The position numbers and the translations under genes were made by a program. Positions 1-8,553 of a stretch of 64,000 bases of DNA are shown here, piece by piece. How positions within the stretch are numbered: the first letter of the stretch is position 1; each line of letters starts with the position of its first letter. The stretch is from assembly GCF_000743355.1 (NCBI RefSeq), contig NZ_JQEI01000023.1:242050-306049 (forward strand), given 5' to 3'. The notes below the pieces were generated by a model, which did no database searches, was not told the DNA's origin, and was given only the letters and a program-made list of their open reading frames with translations. This stretch comes from Serratia sp. Ag1 (GTDB lineage: Bacteria > Pseudomonadota > Gammaproteobacteria > Enterobacterales > Enterobacteriaceae).

Positions 1-449
1 GCGGCAGTAACATGCTGCGCTCGTTCCAGCAGGCTCGTGACATCCGCGAGACCTGGTTCAGCGGGCAGAATCAGAAACCCTCTTACCACCTGACGATCAA
101 ACCGGTCAGCATGGATTCGGACATTCTCAGCATGACGCTGGATATCGACGGGCAAATCTTCCACTACAGCCACGGCCCGCTGGTGCCGCTGGTGGTGAGT
201 TGGCCGGGGACGGGCAATACCAATCAGGTCAGCCTGCAATTGGCACTGGTTAACGGGCAAATGGCCACTCTGGTTACCAACGGGGATTGGGCGCTGAACC
301 GCCTGATCGACAAAGCCGCGCTGAAGCCCAACTCGGCATCGCTCACCCAGACGGCGACCTTTAATTTGGAAGGGCACCGGGTATTGCTGGAACTGACGCC
401 AGACAGCATCCGCAATCCTTTCCAGCCCACGGCCTTTAACTGTCCATAG
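1..449 (+). CDS. tssM: TssM (IcmF) T6SS membrane-complex protein, C-terminal fragment
   Basis: Only the last 148 codons or so are visible; the frame is open from base 3 to the left edge, so the start lies outside the window. TssM is the large inner-membrane protein that, with TssJ and TssL, forms the trans-envelope complex of the T6SS. The visible part has the beta-rich periplasmic character expected of the TssM C-terminal domain (FSGQNQKPSYHL near the start, GPLVPLVVSWPG in the middle) and ends about 10 bp before tagF. The family assignment rests on this resemblance and on the position at the head of a run of tss genes. TssJ, TssK, TssL and VgrG are not seen and presumably lie to the left. 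Confidence 0.85.
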   Translation, partial: GSNMLRSFQQARDIRETWFSGQNQKPSYHLTIKPVSMDSDILSMTLDIDGQIFHYSHGPLVPLVVSWPGTGNTNQVSLQLALVNGQMATLVTNGDWALNRLIDKAALKPNSASLTQTATFNLEGHRVLLELTPDSIRNPFQPTAFNCP

Positions 450-459
450 GAAGCGAACA

Positions 460-1146
460 ATGACGCAATTGGAAACCTCGGTTGAACAGGGTAATGGTAT
501 TGGCTGGTACGGCAAGATCCCCAGTTGTGGCGACTTTGTGCAGCGCCGCCTGCCTGCCACGCTGGTGAATCAGTGGGCGCATTGGTTCCAGTCTGGCCTG
601 ATAGCCCGGCAGCTTTCTGTACCGCCCGATGGCCGCTACTCACTGAACGGTGCGCCAATGTGGAACTTTGTGCTGCCTGCCACGCTCGGCACGCCGTTTG
701 CCCAGTTGGGTTACCTGTTGGCGTCGCAGGATCGCGTTGGGCGTCACTATCCGCTGCTCGCCATGTGGCTGGTTTCCCCGGAGCAGTGGCGGAATGAACA
801 CCTGTCGCTGGCGGCGGAGCGCTATTACGGCATCGGGCAGATTCTGCAGCGCGGCGTGCATCAGTGCCATTCCATTGAGCGCATCGACCGGGCTTTGCAG
901 GCGTTACCTCTTATTGAGGCATCGCAGGGGGAGAGTGAGATAACGCCAGGGTGGCCGATGGCAGTGGCGGAGTTTGATCCGCTCCAATACGGCAGTTTCT
1001 GGTGGAGCACGCCGGGCGCTGGCAAACCGTTTGATGCTCATATCCACAGCGGCAATCTGACGGTGCAGCTTTTTCATCATCTATTTGAGCCTGTCAGCGA
1101 CGTAAAACATGCGCGCCAAGGGCTGTATGGACCGATGTTCGATTAG
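460..1146 (+). CDS. tagF: TagF, T6SS-associated regulator
   Basis: The 228-residue product begins its conserved part with GWYGKIPSCGDFVQRRLP (about residues 15-31), the hallmark of the TagF family. In other bacteria TagF acts as a post-translational repressor of T6SS firing, in parallel with the kinase/phosphatase/FHA pathway. That a kinase, a PP2C phosphatase and an FHA protein lie in the same locus fits this role. The ATG at 460 is preceded by AGGAAGCGAACA, a good ribosome binding site. The gene lies 10 bp after tssM and 11 bp before tssA, so the genes are probably co-transcribed. Length is normal for a stand-alone TagF, not fused to a phosphatase. Confidence 0.9.
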   Translation: MTQLETSVEQGNGIGWYGKIPSCGDFVQRRLPATLVNQWAHWFQSGLIARQLSVPPDGRYSLNGAPMWNFVLPATLGTPFAQLGYLLASQDRVGRHYPLLAMWLVSPEQWRNEHLSLAAERYYGIGQILQRGVHQCHSIERIDRALQALPLIEASQGESEITPGWPMAVAEFDPLQYGSFWWSTPGAGKPFDAHIHSGNLTVQLFHHLFEPVSDVKHARQGLYGPMFD

Positions 1147-1157
1147 GGAGAACAGTG

Positions 1158-2192
1158 ATGACGATTGAACGCCTGCTGACGCCGGTAACGCCGGAAACCA
1201 GTTGCGGTGACAACCTGGAATATGACGCTGAGTTTATGCGCATGACGCAGGCCGCTGCTGGCAAACCTGAACAGCAGTTTGGCGACACGATTATTCCGGC
1301 AGAAGCCCCCGACTGGGGCGCGGTGGAGCGCCTGGCTACCGCCCTGCTGAGCCGCACCAAAGATCTGCGGGTGATGTTTTTCCTGTCCCTCGCCTGGACG
1401 CAGTTACGCGGGCTACAAGGCTATGCCGACGGTTTACAGCTGATCTATCTGGCGATCGAACGTTACTGGCATCAGCTCCATCCGTTGTTGGAGAGTGACG
1501 GTGTGTACGATCCGATGTTCCGCACCAATGCGCTGGCAGAGCTGGGGGATAACACTCAACTGACCCACGCGGTGCGGGCGGCAAGCCTGATTAAGAATGG
1601 CGGCAGCGAACTTTCACTGCGCGATGCGGTGGCGCTGCTGGACGGCAGCAAGCAGGAACTGCCCAACTTCCCTAATGGGGTGGCCTATCTGCGTAACGAA
1701 CTGAGCAATCCACAGCAGAGCAACATTCAGAGCGTGCAGGCCATCAGCAATACGCTGGCAAAACTGCGCCATGCCATTCATCTCCATCTTGGCGAGAGCG
1801 CATTGCCGGAGATGACGCTGCTGCAAAAAACCGTTGATAGCGTCACGCAGGCGATTCAGCAGTCTGAAAACCACGGCATGAGCGAAGCCGAGCCGGATGT
1901 GATCCTGACCGCTGAAGCGTTGAACCTGCCCGGCGATCCTTTACCGCTACCGCTGGGGGAGTTCGGTTACGGCCAGGTGCAATCCCGCGCCGATGCTTTG
2001 CATCTGCTGGAGAAAGTCAAAGGTTACTTCCAGCTCTACGAACCCAGCCACCCGGCACCGCTGATGATTGAGCGGCTGCAGAAGCTGATCAATCTGAATT
2101 TTCTCGAAATTGTCAGCGATCTGGCACCGGACGGTTTACGCCAGCTGGAGGTCATTCTCGGAACGCGAGAGAAACAGGATGGAGAGAATTAG
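1158..2192 (+). CDS. tssA: TssA, T6SS baseplate/sheath-priming protein
   Basis: A 344-residue protein with an ImpA-type N-terminal region (about residues 5-125, including LEYDAEFMRM and the DWGAVERLATALLSRTKDLR segment) that defines TssA. TssA proteins contact the membrane complex and baseplate and coordinate polymerisation of the tail tube and sheath. A GTG three bases upstream (1155) is also in frame. I chose the ATG at 1158 because AGGGAG at 1145-1150 then sits at a 7-base spacing. The C-terminal half is rich in helices and has no obvious extra domain, so this is one of the shorter TssA forms. About 80 bp separate it from tssB. Confidence 0.9.
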   Translation: MTIERLLTPVTPETSCGDNLEYDAEFMRMTQAAAGKPEQQFGDTIIPAEAPDWGAVERLATALLSRTKDLRVMFFLSLAWTQLRGLQGYADGLQLIYLAIERYWHQLHPLLESDGVYDPMFRTNALAELGDNTQLTHAVRAASLIKNGGSELSLRDAVALLDGSKQELPNFPNGVAYLRNELSNPQQSNIQSVQAISNTLAKLRHAIHLHLGESALPEMTLLQKTVDSVTQAIQQSENHGMSEAEPDVILTAEALNLPGDPLPLPLGEFGYGQVQSRADALHLLEKVKGYFQLYEPSHPAPLMIERLQKLINLNFLEIVSDLAPDGLRQLEVILGTREKQDGEN

Positions 2193-2270
2193 TCAGGCAG
2201 CGTGGTTACCGCAAAGAGCGGAGTGGATGTTATCAAAAACCTCTAATAACAGTGATTTATGGAGAAAATA

Positions 2271-2816
2271 ATGGCAAATGTCAAAACGCGTAGCGGGCAG
2301 AAGTTTATCGCCCGCAACCGGGCACCCCGCGTACAGATCGAATACGACGTTGAGATCTACGGTGCAGAACGAAAAATCCAGTTGCCTTTCGTGATGGGTG
2401 TGATGGCCGATCTGGTGGGAACGCCGCTTGAGCCACAGCCCAATCTGGAGGAGCGCAAGTTTCTTGAGATCGATATCGATAATTTCGACGAACGCATGAA
2501 ATCACTCAAGCCCAGAGTCGCGTTTCAGGTAGAGAACACCCTGAATGGCGATGGCCACCTGAACGTCGAGCTGGCATTTGAAAGCATGGATGACTTCTCC
2601 CCGGCAGAGATCGCTCGCAAGGTCGAACCGCTGAGCCGCCTGCTGGAAGCCCGTACCCAACTGTCAAACCTGCTCTCTTATATGGACGGCAAAAACGGTG
2701 CCGAAGAGCTGATTACCAGCGTGCTGAGCAACCCGGCACTGTTGCAGTCGCTGACCCAGGCACCAAAACCACAAACCGGTAGCCCAGCCAATGCCGAACC
2801 GGTGGCGGAGGAGTAA
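2271..2816 (+). CDS. tssB: TssB, T6SS contractile sheath small subunit
   Basis: A 181-residue protein of the TssB/VipA family, which co-assembles with TssC into the contractile sheath around the Hcp tube. Recognisable segments are PRVQIEYDVEIYGAERKIQLPF (about 20-40), the FLEIDIDNFDERM motif (about 64-76) and RTQLSNLLSYMDGK. An in-frame ATG exists at 2259, but GGAGAA at 2261-2266 lies just before the ATG at 2271, so the second start is favoured. The gap to tssC is only 3 bp, as expected for two subunits made in equal amounts. Acidic, Pro-rich C-terminal tail (PKPQTGSPANAEPVAEE). Confidence 0.96.
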   Translation: MANVKTRSGQKFIARNRAPRVQIEYDVEIYGAERKIQLPFVMGVMADLVGTPLEPQPNLEERKFLEIDIDNFDERMKSLKPRVAFQVENTLNGDGHLNVELAFESMDDFSPAEIARKVEPLSRLLEARTQLSNLLSYMDGKNGAEELITSVLSNPALLQSLTQAPKPQTGSPANAEPVAEE

Positions 2817-2819
2817 ATC

Positions 2820-4313
2820 ATGAGCCAACAACTTGAGCACTACGCTGCCCCCGTGGCGAAAGCCTATACCAGTGATGAGTTCAGTTCATTGCTGCAAAAA
2901 GAGTTTCGCCCCAGAACCGATCAGGCGAAAGAAGCGGTTGAAAATGCGGTGAAAACCCTGGCGCAACAGGCGTTGGAAAATACCGTCACCGTCTCTGCCG
3001 ATGCCTATCGCACCATTCAGGCGCTGATCGCGGAGATCGACGGCAAACTGTCGCGGCAGATCAACAAGATTATCCACCATGAAAGCTTCCAGAAGCTGGA
3101 AGGGGCCTGGCAAGGGTTGCATTACCTGGTCAACAACACCGAAACCGACGAGATGCTGAAAATCCGCTTTATGAGCATCTCCAAACGTGAGCTGGGGCGA
3201 ACCCTCAAGCGCTATAAAGGCGTGGGCTGGGATCAGAGTCCGTTGTTTAAAAGCGTGTATGAAAACGAGTATGGTCAGTTCGGCGGTGAACCCTTCGGCT
3301 GCCTGGTGGGGGATTACTATTTTGATCACAGCCCACCGGACGTCGAGCTGCTGGGTGAAATGGCAAAAATCAGCGCCGCTTCGCACTGCCCGTTTATCTC
3401 GGGGGCGGCACCCAGCGTGATGCAGATGGAGTCCTGGCAGGAACTGGGCAATCCGCGCGATCTGACCAAAATCTTCCAGAACACCGAATATGCGCCTTGG
3501 CGCAGCCTGCGCGAATCTGAGGATGCACGCTATATCGGCCTGGCTATGCCGCGCTTTCTTTCGCGCCTGCCTTATGGCATCAGAACCAATCCGGTCGATG
3601 AGTTTGATTTTGAAGAAGAGACCGACAGCGCTAACCACGAGAATTACACCTGGGCCAATGCGGCTTACGCAATGGCGGCCAACATCAACCATTCGTTCAA
3701 AGAGTATGGCTGGTGTACCGCTATTCGCGGTGTGGAATCCGGTGGGGCCGTTGCCGATCTGCCATGCCATACCTTCCCCAGCGATGACGGTGGCGTGGAC
3801 ATGAAGTGCCCGACGGAAATTGCCATCAGCGATCGGCGTGAAGCTGAACTGGCTAAAAACGGCTTTATGCCGCTGATTCACCGTAAAAACTCGGACTTTG
3901 CGGCGTTTATCGGCGCTCAGTCGCTGCAGAAACCGGCGGAATATTACGATCCTGACGCCACGGCCAACGCCCAACTGGCAGCCCGCTTGCCTTATCTGTT
4001 TGCCTGTTGCCGTTTTGCCCATTACCTGAAATGCATCGTGCGCGACAAGATTGGTTCATTCCGCGAACGCAGCGATATGGAGGTGTGGCTGAATAATTGG
4101 ATCATGAATTACGTCGATGGCGATCCGGCCAACTCATCGCAAGAAACCAAAGCCAGAAAACCACTGGCGGCGGCAGAGGTTCAGGTGCAGGAAATTGAAG
4201 ATGCCCCGGGATATTACGCGGCGAAATTCTTCCTGCGGCCCCATTATCAACTGGAAGGGTTAACCGTTTCGTTACGCTTGGTGTCGAAACTGCCCTCATT
4301 AAAACAGAGTTAA
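2820..4313 (+). CDS. tssC: TssC, T6SS contractile sheath large subunit
   Basis: The 497-residue product is full length for TssC/VipB. Conserved stretches include FQKLEGAWQGLHYLVNNTE (about 90-108), PFGCLVGDYYFDH (about 159-171) and the C-terminal FFLRPHYQLEGLTVSLRLVSKLP, which carries the beta-strands that hold the sheath protomers together. TssB and TssC form the sheath that contracts to drive the Hcp/VgrG needle outward; ClpV (12091-14712) recycles it. The gene starts 3 bp after tssB and is followed by a 198-bp non-coding gap before hcp, so hcp probably has its own promoter. Confidence 0.97.
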   Translation: MSQQLEHYAAPVAKAYTSDEFSSLLQKEFRPRTDQAKEAVENAVKTLAQQALENTVTVSADAYRTIQALIAEIDGKLSRQINKIIHHESFQKLEGAWQGLHYLVNNTETDEMLKIRFMSISKRELGRTLKRYKGVGWDQSPLFKSVYENEYGQFGGEPFGCLVGDYYFDHSPPDVELLGEMAKISAASHCPFISGAAPSVMQMESWQELGNPRDLTKIFQNTEYAPWRSLRESEDARYIGLAMPRFLSRLPYGIRTNPVDEFDFEEETDSANHENYTWANAAYAMAANINHSFKEYGWCTAIRGVESGGAVADLPCHTFPSDDGGVDMKCPTEIAISDRREAELAKNGFMPLIHRKNSDFAAFIGAQSLQKPAEYYDPDATANAQLAARLPYLFACCRFAHYLKCIVRDKIGSFRERSDMEVWLNNWIMNYVDGDPANSSQETKARKPLAAAEVQVQEIEDAPGYYAAKFFLRPHYQLEGLTVSLRLVSKLPSLKQS

Positions 4314-4511
4314 TTAGCCCGATATTTATATCGCAGATTACCCGGGTGGAAATTTAGCGGGTAAATAGCGGCAGTGATAACTATTGGGCCTTAAAGAACA
4401 GCAGAGGAATCATAATTATCCTTACGGGATAGTTCGGATTTCTCATGCCGTGTACCACCGTTGATTTAAAAAACGGAATTTACTCAACTCTATACCCAAG
4501 AGGTTTTAGAT
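4314..4511 (+). promoter_or_regulatory. Intergenic region upstream of hcp
   Basis: This 198-bp gap is the first real break in the T6SS gene run. It is more A+T-rich than its flanks, has no open frame, and ends with AAGAGG (4498-4503) at an 8-base spacing from the hcp ATG. A separate promoter for hcp, whose product is needed in large excess over sheath and baseplate proteins, is likely. I could not pick a convincing -35/-10 pair or a sigma-54 site by eye. Confidence 0.5.
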
Positions 4512-4994
4512 ATGGCAATTGATATGTTTATGAAAGTTGATGGCGCCAATGGTGAATCCAAAGACGCGAATCATAAAGGTTGGACCGACATTATTTCCTT
4601 TACCTGGGGTGCATCTCAGCCTGGAAATATGGGCGTTGGCGGTGGTGGGGGTACCGGGAAGGTGTGTTTTAACGATTTGCATATTAAGGCATTGATCGAT
4701 AAATCCACCCCGGCGTTACTGAAGCACTGCTCCAGCGGCAAACATCTGGGCAAAGTCGAGCTATCTGTCTGCAAAGCAGGTGGCGGTCAGATGGAATATA
4801 CCCGAATTACGCTGGATGACGTGTTGGTCACCAATGTTCAATATACCGGTGCTGATGATGGCGACACCGTAGGCATCCTTTATTCCTTCCAGGCTGCCAA
4901 AGTACAGCAGCAATACTGGGAGCAAACTGAGCAAGGAGGCAAAGGCGCAGAAAGCAGCGCTGGCTGGGATATTAAACAGAACTGCGAAGCGTAA
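4512..4994 (+). CDS. hcp: Hcp (TssD), T6SS tail-tube protein
   Basis: A 160-residue Hcp protein. It opens with MAIDMFMKVDGANGESKDANHKG, contains the ITLDDVLVTNVQYTG segment (about 96-110) and ends at normal length, so this is a plain tube subunit with no C-terminal effector extension. Hcp hexamers stack into the inner tube and also chaperone small effectors. The gene stands alone between two non-coding gaps. The downstream gap contains a palindromic repeat (5052-5086) that may act as a partial transcription barrier. Confidence 0.96.
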   Translation: MAIDMFMKVDGANGESKDANHKGWTDIISFTWGASQPGNMGVGGGGGTGKVCFNDLHIKALIDKSTPALLKHCSSGKHLGKVELSVCKAGGGQMEYTRITLDDVLVTNVQYTGADDGDTVGILYSFQAAKVQQQYWEQTEQGGKGAESSAGWDIKQNCEA

Positions 4995-5051
4995 TTAATG
5001 TGGACGATTTCCATGTATGACTGTGGAAATCGTCCATTACGCCCATTGTTT

Positions 5052-5100
5052 TTCAAGATGCAGGGGGGCGCTGCCTGCATCTTGAAGTATGACGGGTATA
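5052..5100. repeat. Dispersed palindromic repeat, copy 1
   Basis: TTCAAGATGCAGG (5052-5064) and CCTGCATCTTGAA (5074-5086) form a perfect 13-bp inverted repeat around a 9-base loop, followed by a tail through GTATGACGGGTATA at 5087-5100. The reverse complement of the right part, TATACCCGTCATACTTCAAG, matches 63675-63694 with one mismatch, so this is a dispersed element and not a private hairpin. It sits between hcp and tagH and has no T-run, so it is not a classic terminator. It could stabilise the abundant hcp message. Confidence 0.7.
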
Positions 5101-5125
5101 AGCAAATATCAATAGGGAAGTGATT

Positions 5126-6937
5126 ATGCGGCTAACGATGATCAGGAACAGGGACAATGAGCGGCTCCCCCAGAATTACTGTGATTTTACGGCACCAGGG
5201 GGAACCATTGGGCGTGATACGAATAATACGTTGATCCTGCCTGACCAAAGCCGGGCAATTTCCCGTCTGCAGGCCGTTGTGCATATTTCCCCGAATGGAG
5301 AAGCGGCTATTACGCACCGGGGAAGCACCACCGCGTTGCTGTTGAACGGCAGCGAGTTGCCCTATAACGTGCAACAGCCGCTGGCCGATGGCGATATTAT
5401 CGATATCGCCGGTTACCAGTTCAGCGTGAGCCTGATTAATCAGCCGGTTTCACTGGCCCCGTTATTGGTGTCTCACGGGGTGGTCTCATCGACCAATGAC
5501 ATCGATGAGTCAGTCTGGGATAACCTGGAGGCCGAGTTTTTATTGCCCCCATCGTTGCATCACAAACCGTTAACTCAGGATCCTCATCACCCGCTGTTGG
5601 CCAACGAACCAGAGAATCGTGCAGCTAAAGATCCGCTGGCGATGGAGCAAGAGACCGATCTCGCCTCGTTGCATGAAAAAATCTGCGATCCAGACCAACT
5701 GTTTGCGCAGGATGATCCCTTCTCTTTGCCACCTATTATGAAAGACACCACGCCCAGCGTGCTCTCGGTGAACCGTAAATGGGTGGCAGAGGACCAGCCG
5801 CCGTCCGAATCTGCCCAGCAACCGGCAATGGACCACGCGCCATCCATTCTGGGTCTGTCGGGTGAGCAGGAAATAGCGTGGCCCGCGCAGGCCGACGGCG
5901 GCAGTGAGGATGATGTTTTGCTCGGCCTGTTTGCCGACAACGCGATACCGCTTTCTTCCACTATCGACGACGGTGCTGCCTTTGACGCTGGCCCTGCGAT
6001 CTGGCCCGCTGCAGCTGAGGATCTGGTGGCGGTAGAGGCACCTGCACCGCCGCAGGCTGCGGTGGCCGTTGCTGAAGCAGAAAGCAAGTCTGAGGTGAGC
6101 GCTCAGCAGGAAGATCTCTCCTGGGCGCAGCAGATGCGGGCGACCGAACACTTTGCTTTTAATGATGTTGCCGCCGAAGCGAGTGAAATGCGGCATAGGG
6201 AGCCGGTGGCATATCGTGAAGAAAAAGCCGACGACGCATTGCCCTCGCTCACCCGGCTGGGGGTCGATCCGGTCAGGCATCAACCCTTCAAACCGGCCAA
6301 GTCTGCTTCACAGGAACAGTTGCACGGTGAGCTATTCAGCGCCTTTGTGGCTGGGTTGGGGCTGGATGATGCGGTGTTGCAGCCGGATTTCTCGCCAGAG
6401 CAGCTTTATCTGGCCGGTAAGCTGCTCAGTTTGTTCTCACAGGGCACCGTGGCGTTACTGTCGTCGCGCAGCATTCTAAAGCGCGGCCTGAAGGCCGAAA
6501 TGACCATGATCCTGGAGGAGGAGAATAACCCGTTCAAGATGCTGCCGTCGGGTAAAACCGTGCTGCTGCAAATCTTCAGCACCCCGATGCCGGGCTTTAT
6601 TCCGCCGGAAAACGCCGTGCGCGATGCAATGATCGATCTGCAGGCCCATCAACTGGGCATGATTGCCGGGGTGCGCGCCATTATTGCCGCCATGCTGCAA
6701 ACCTTCCACCCGAATACCCTGGAGAAAATGGCGGCGGAGCAGGGCACGTTGCCGGGCAAAGGTGTGTTTGCGGGTAACCGCAAGGCGGCACTGTGGGATA
6801 CGCTGCAAGCCCAGTATCAGCGGGTGGCTAATGAGGTGGAGGATGATTTCCATACGCTGTTCGGCGAGGCTTTTCTCCACGCTTATGACCTGGAGATCCG
6901 CCAGTACAAAGCGTCTCAGAATCAGCAGGCTCAGTGA
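5126..6937 (+). CDS. tagH: TagH (Fha), T6SS FHA-domain scaffold protein
   Basis: A 603-residue protein with an N-terminal forkhead-associated domain (about residues 1-100; GGTIGRDTNNTLIL and the phosphopeptide-binding ISRLQA segment, with Gln in place of the usual His), a long acidic Pro/Ala-rich disordered middle, and a C-terminal conserved region (about 390-590) typical of T6SS FHA proteins. FHA proteins bind phosphothreonine made by PpkA-type kinases and are reset by PppA-type phosphatases; both partners are encoded in this locus. A GTG at 5120 is in frame, but AGGGAAG (5114-5120) points to the ATG at 5126. The stop codon overlaps the start of the phosphatase gene by one base. Confidence 0.9.
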   Translation: MRLTMIRNRDNERLPQNYCDFTAPGGTIGRDTNNTLILPDQSRAISRLQAVVHISPNGEAAITHRGSTTALLLNGSELPYNVQQPLADGDIIDIAGYQFSVSLINQPVSLAPLLVSHGVVSSTNDIDESVWDNLEAEFLLPPSLHHKPLTQDPHHPLLANEPENRAAKDPLAMEQETDLASLHEKICDPDQLFAQDDPFSLPPIMKDTTPSVLSVNRKWVAEDQPPSESAQQPAMDHAPSILGLSGEQEIAWPAQADGGSEDDVLLGLFADNAIPLSSTIDDGAAFDAGPAIWPAAAEDLVAVEAPAPPQAAVAVAEAESKSEVSAQQEDLSWAQQMRATEHFAFNDVAAEASEMRHREPVAYREEKADDALPSLTRLGVDPVRHQPFKPAKSASQEQLHGELFSAFVAGLGLDDAVLQPDFSPEQLYLAGKLLSLFSQGTVALLSSRSILKRGLKAEMTMILEEENNPFKMLPSGKTVLLQIFSTPMPGFIPPENAVRDAMIDLQAHQLGMIAGVRAIIAAMLQTFHPNTLEKMAAEQGTLPGKGVFAGNRKAALWDTLQAQYQRVANEVEDDFHTLFGEAFLHAYDLEIRQYKASQNQQAQ

Positions 6938-7734
6938 TGAAAATAGAGGCCGTCTGGTACTCGAACCGGGGTAGCCGCGCGCAGAATCAGGATAAAACCG
7001 GCGAGTATCTCGGTGAACACTCAGCCTGCTTTGTGCTGTGCGATGGCGTGGCGGGGGATGCGGGCGGTGAGCAGGCCGCTACGCTGGCCTGCCAGTTTCT
7101 GCTGGAGCACGCCGCGCAGGGCATCCCCTGCCAGCCTGACGGCACCCCTGCGTTAATCGACCAGCTCCAGCAGCGGATTCATCAGGCTCAGCAGCAGGAT
7201 CAGGCCTACAGCCGCATGCGCACCACGTTGGTGGCGCTGTTTATCAATCGTTCCACTCAGCAGGCGCATTGGGTGCATGCCGGGGACAGCCGGCTCTATC
7301 TGTTCCGCAATGGCTACCTATGCCAGTCCACCACCGACCATAGCCTGGTGCAAAAAATGAAAGATGCCGGTTTTCAAACCGGCGGTCTGCCAGACAACCT
7401 GCTGTATGCCGCACTCGGCACCGGCAAATATCAGGATGCCAGCTATAGCCCCACGCTGACTCTGGCCGATGGCGATGTATTTCTGCTGTGCAGCGACGGT
7501 TTCTGGAAGCGCTACAACCTGGCGCAACTGGAATACACGCTGCGTCTGGCCCATACCCCGACGGAGTGGTTGACGCTGATCGAGCATTTAACACCGCCGC
7601 TCTCGCAGCAGGATAACTACAGCGCGATTGCCGTGTGGATCGGTTCCCCGCAGGAATCGACCTTATTACAGATACTCCCGTTGGAAGAGAAAGTTGTCTT
7701 CCAGACGCCTAACCCCCAAAGAAACAGGAGATAA
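6937..7734 (+). CDS. pppA: PP2C-family protein phosphatase of the T6SS (PppA-type)
   Basis: A 265-residue serine/threonine phosphatase of the PPM/PP2C family. The metal-binding aspartates are all present in CDGVAGDAGG (about 27-36), GDSRLYLFRNG (about 113-123), CSDGFWKR (about 185-192) and QQDNYSAI near the C-terminus, so it should be active. In characterised systems PppA removes phosphate from the FHA protein and switches the apparatus off. Start: the ATG at 6937 overlaps the tagH stop (TGATG); a GTG at 6934 is an alternative. Translational coupling to tagH is likely. The name pppA is by role and family. Confidence 0.9.
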   Translation: MKIEAVWYSNRGSRAQNQDKTGEYLGEHSACFVLCDGVAGDAGGEQAATLACQFLLEHAAQGIPCQPDGTPALIDQLQQRIHQAQQQDQAYSRMRTTLVALFINRSTQQAHWVHAGDSRLYLFRNGYLCQSTTDHSLVQKMKDAGFQTGGLPDNLLYAALGTGKYQDASYSPTLTLADGDVFLLCSDGFWKRYNLAQLEYTLRLAHTPTEWLTLIEHLTPPLSQQDNYSAIAVWIGSPQESTLLQILPLEEKVVFQTPNPQRNRR

Positions 7735-7737
7735 CCC

Positions 7738-8553
7738 GTGAAATCCTTGTTCTCTGTTCTCAAAGATACTTCCTTAGTCAGCGCGCTTGAGCAAAGCGAG
7801 TTGGCGGTTAAGGCCGCGCCCGAAAACGCCGACAAACGTGCCGAGTGGGTGCAATTACTGTTGCTTTACGGCGATTGGCCGCGCGCCAGAATGCACCTGC
7901 AAGCCTGGCAGGCGTTAGCCCCGCTGGCTGGCCCCACCACGCAGCAGTTGTCTGAAAACCTGGCGGCAGAACTCCAGCGCGAGCAGGTTTTTCGTGGCGA
8001 CATGGGCCCCGGGTTTGTCACGCCCCCTAATGAATGGCTGTTGCTGTTGGCAGAAGCGCTGCGTGCTGCGCCACAGCAGGCCAGCGAACTGCGCGATCGC
8101 GCTTTCGATCTGGCGGTGGCGAATGCCGGGCAGTTTTCGCTCAACGGTGCGGAAGAATCCTCAGCGGTTACCCATTTCAACTGGCTGGCGGACGCTGACA
8201 GCCGCCTGGGGCCAGTCTGCGAGCTGTTTCTGGATGGCCGTTACTACTGGGTGCCTTTTCACGACATCGAGTCGATTCAGTTCCAGCCGCCGCAGAATGT
8301 GGTTCACCTGATTTGGGCCCATGCGATGGTGAAGTTCCGTTCAGGGAAGCAGCAGGTGTGTCAGATCCCGGCGCGCTATCCGCTGACCGCAAACTGCGAC
8401 GATGCCCACCGCCTGGGCCGCAAAACCGACTGGCAAGACTTGAGTGACAACGGGCACTACGCGGGGCAGGGGCAAAAATCCTGGATCACCGATGAAGACG
8501 AGTGCGCATTGCTGACTTTGCGGCAGATTCAGTTCACCACGGATGAAGCGTAA
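7738..8553 (+). CDS. tagJ: TagJ (ImpE family) T6SS accessory protein
   Basis: A 271-residue ImpE/TagJ family protein. It starts with a helical tetratricopeptide-like part (about residues 15-90, LEQSELAVKAAPENADKRAEWVQLLLLYGDWPRARMHLQ region), followed by the conserved ELFLDGRYYWVPFHDIESIQF segment (about 160-181). In other T6SSs TagJ binds the N-terminal helix of TssB and helps ClpV act on the sheath. The start is GTG at 7738, supported by CAGGAG at 7725-7730. The stop overlaps the tssE start by one base (TAATG). Confidence 0.88.
   Translation: MKSLFSVLKDTSLVSALEQSELAVKAAPENADKRAEWVQLLLLYGDWPRARMHLQAWQALAPLAGPTTQQLSENLAAELQREQVFRGDMGPGFVTPPNEWLLLLAEALRAAPQQASELRDRAFDLAVANAGQFSLNGAEESSAVTHFNWLADADSRLGPVCELFLDGRYYWVPFHDIESIQFQPPQNVVHLIWAHAMVKFRSGKQQVCQIPARYPLTANCDDAHRLGRKTDWQDLSDNGHYAGQGQKSWITDEDECALLTLRQIQFTTDEA

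Noticed and set aside
2886..4022. Open frame of 378 codons on the minus strand
   Set aside because: It lies wholly antisense to tssC and has a composition typical of a reverse-strand shadow of a G+C-rich gene. No family resemblance.
5570..6283. Minus-strand frames of up to 237 codons
   Set aside because: Antisense to the disordered middle of tagH; low-complexity shadows without a ribosome site or family.
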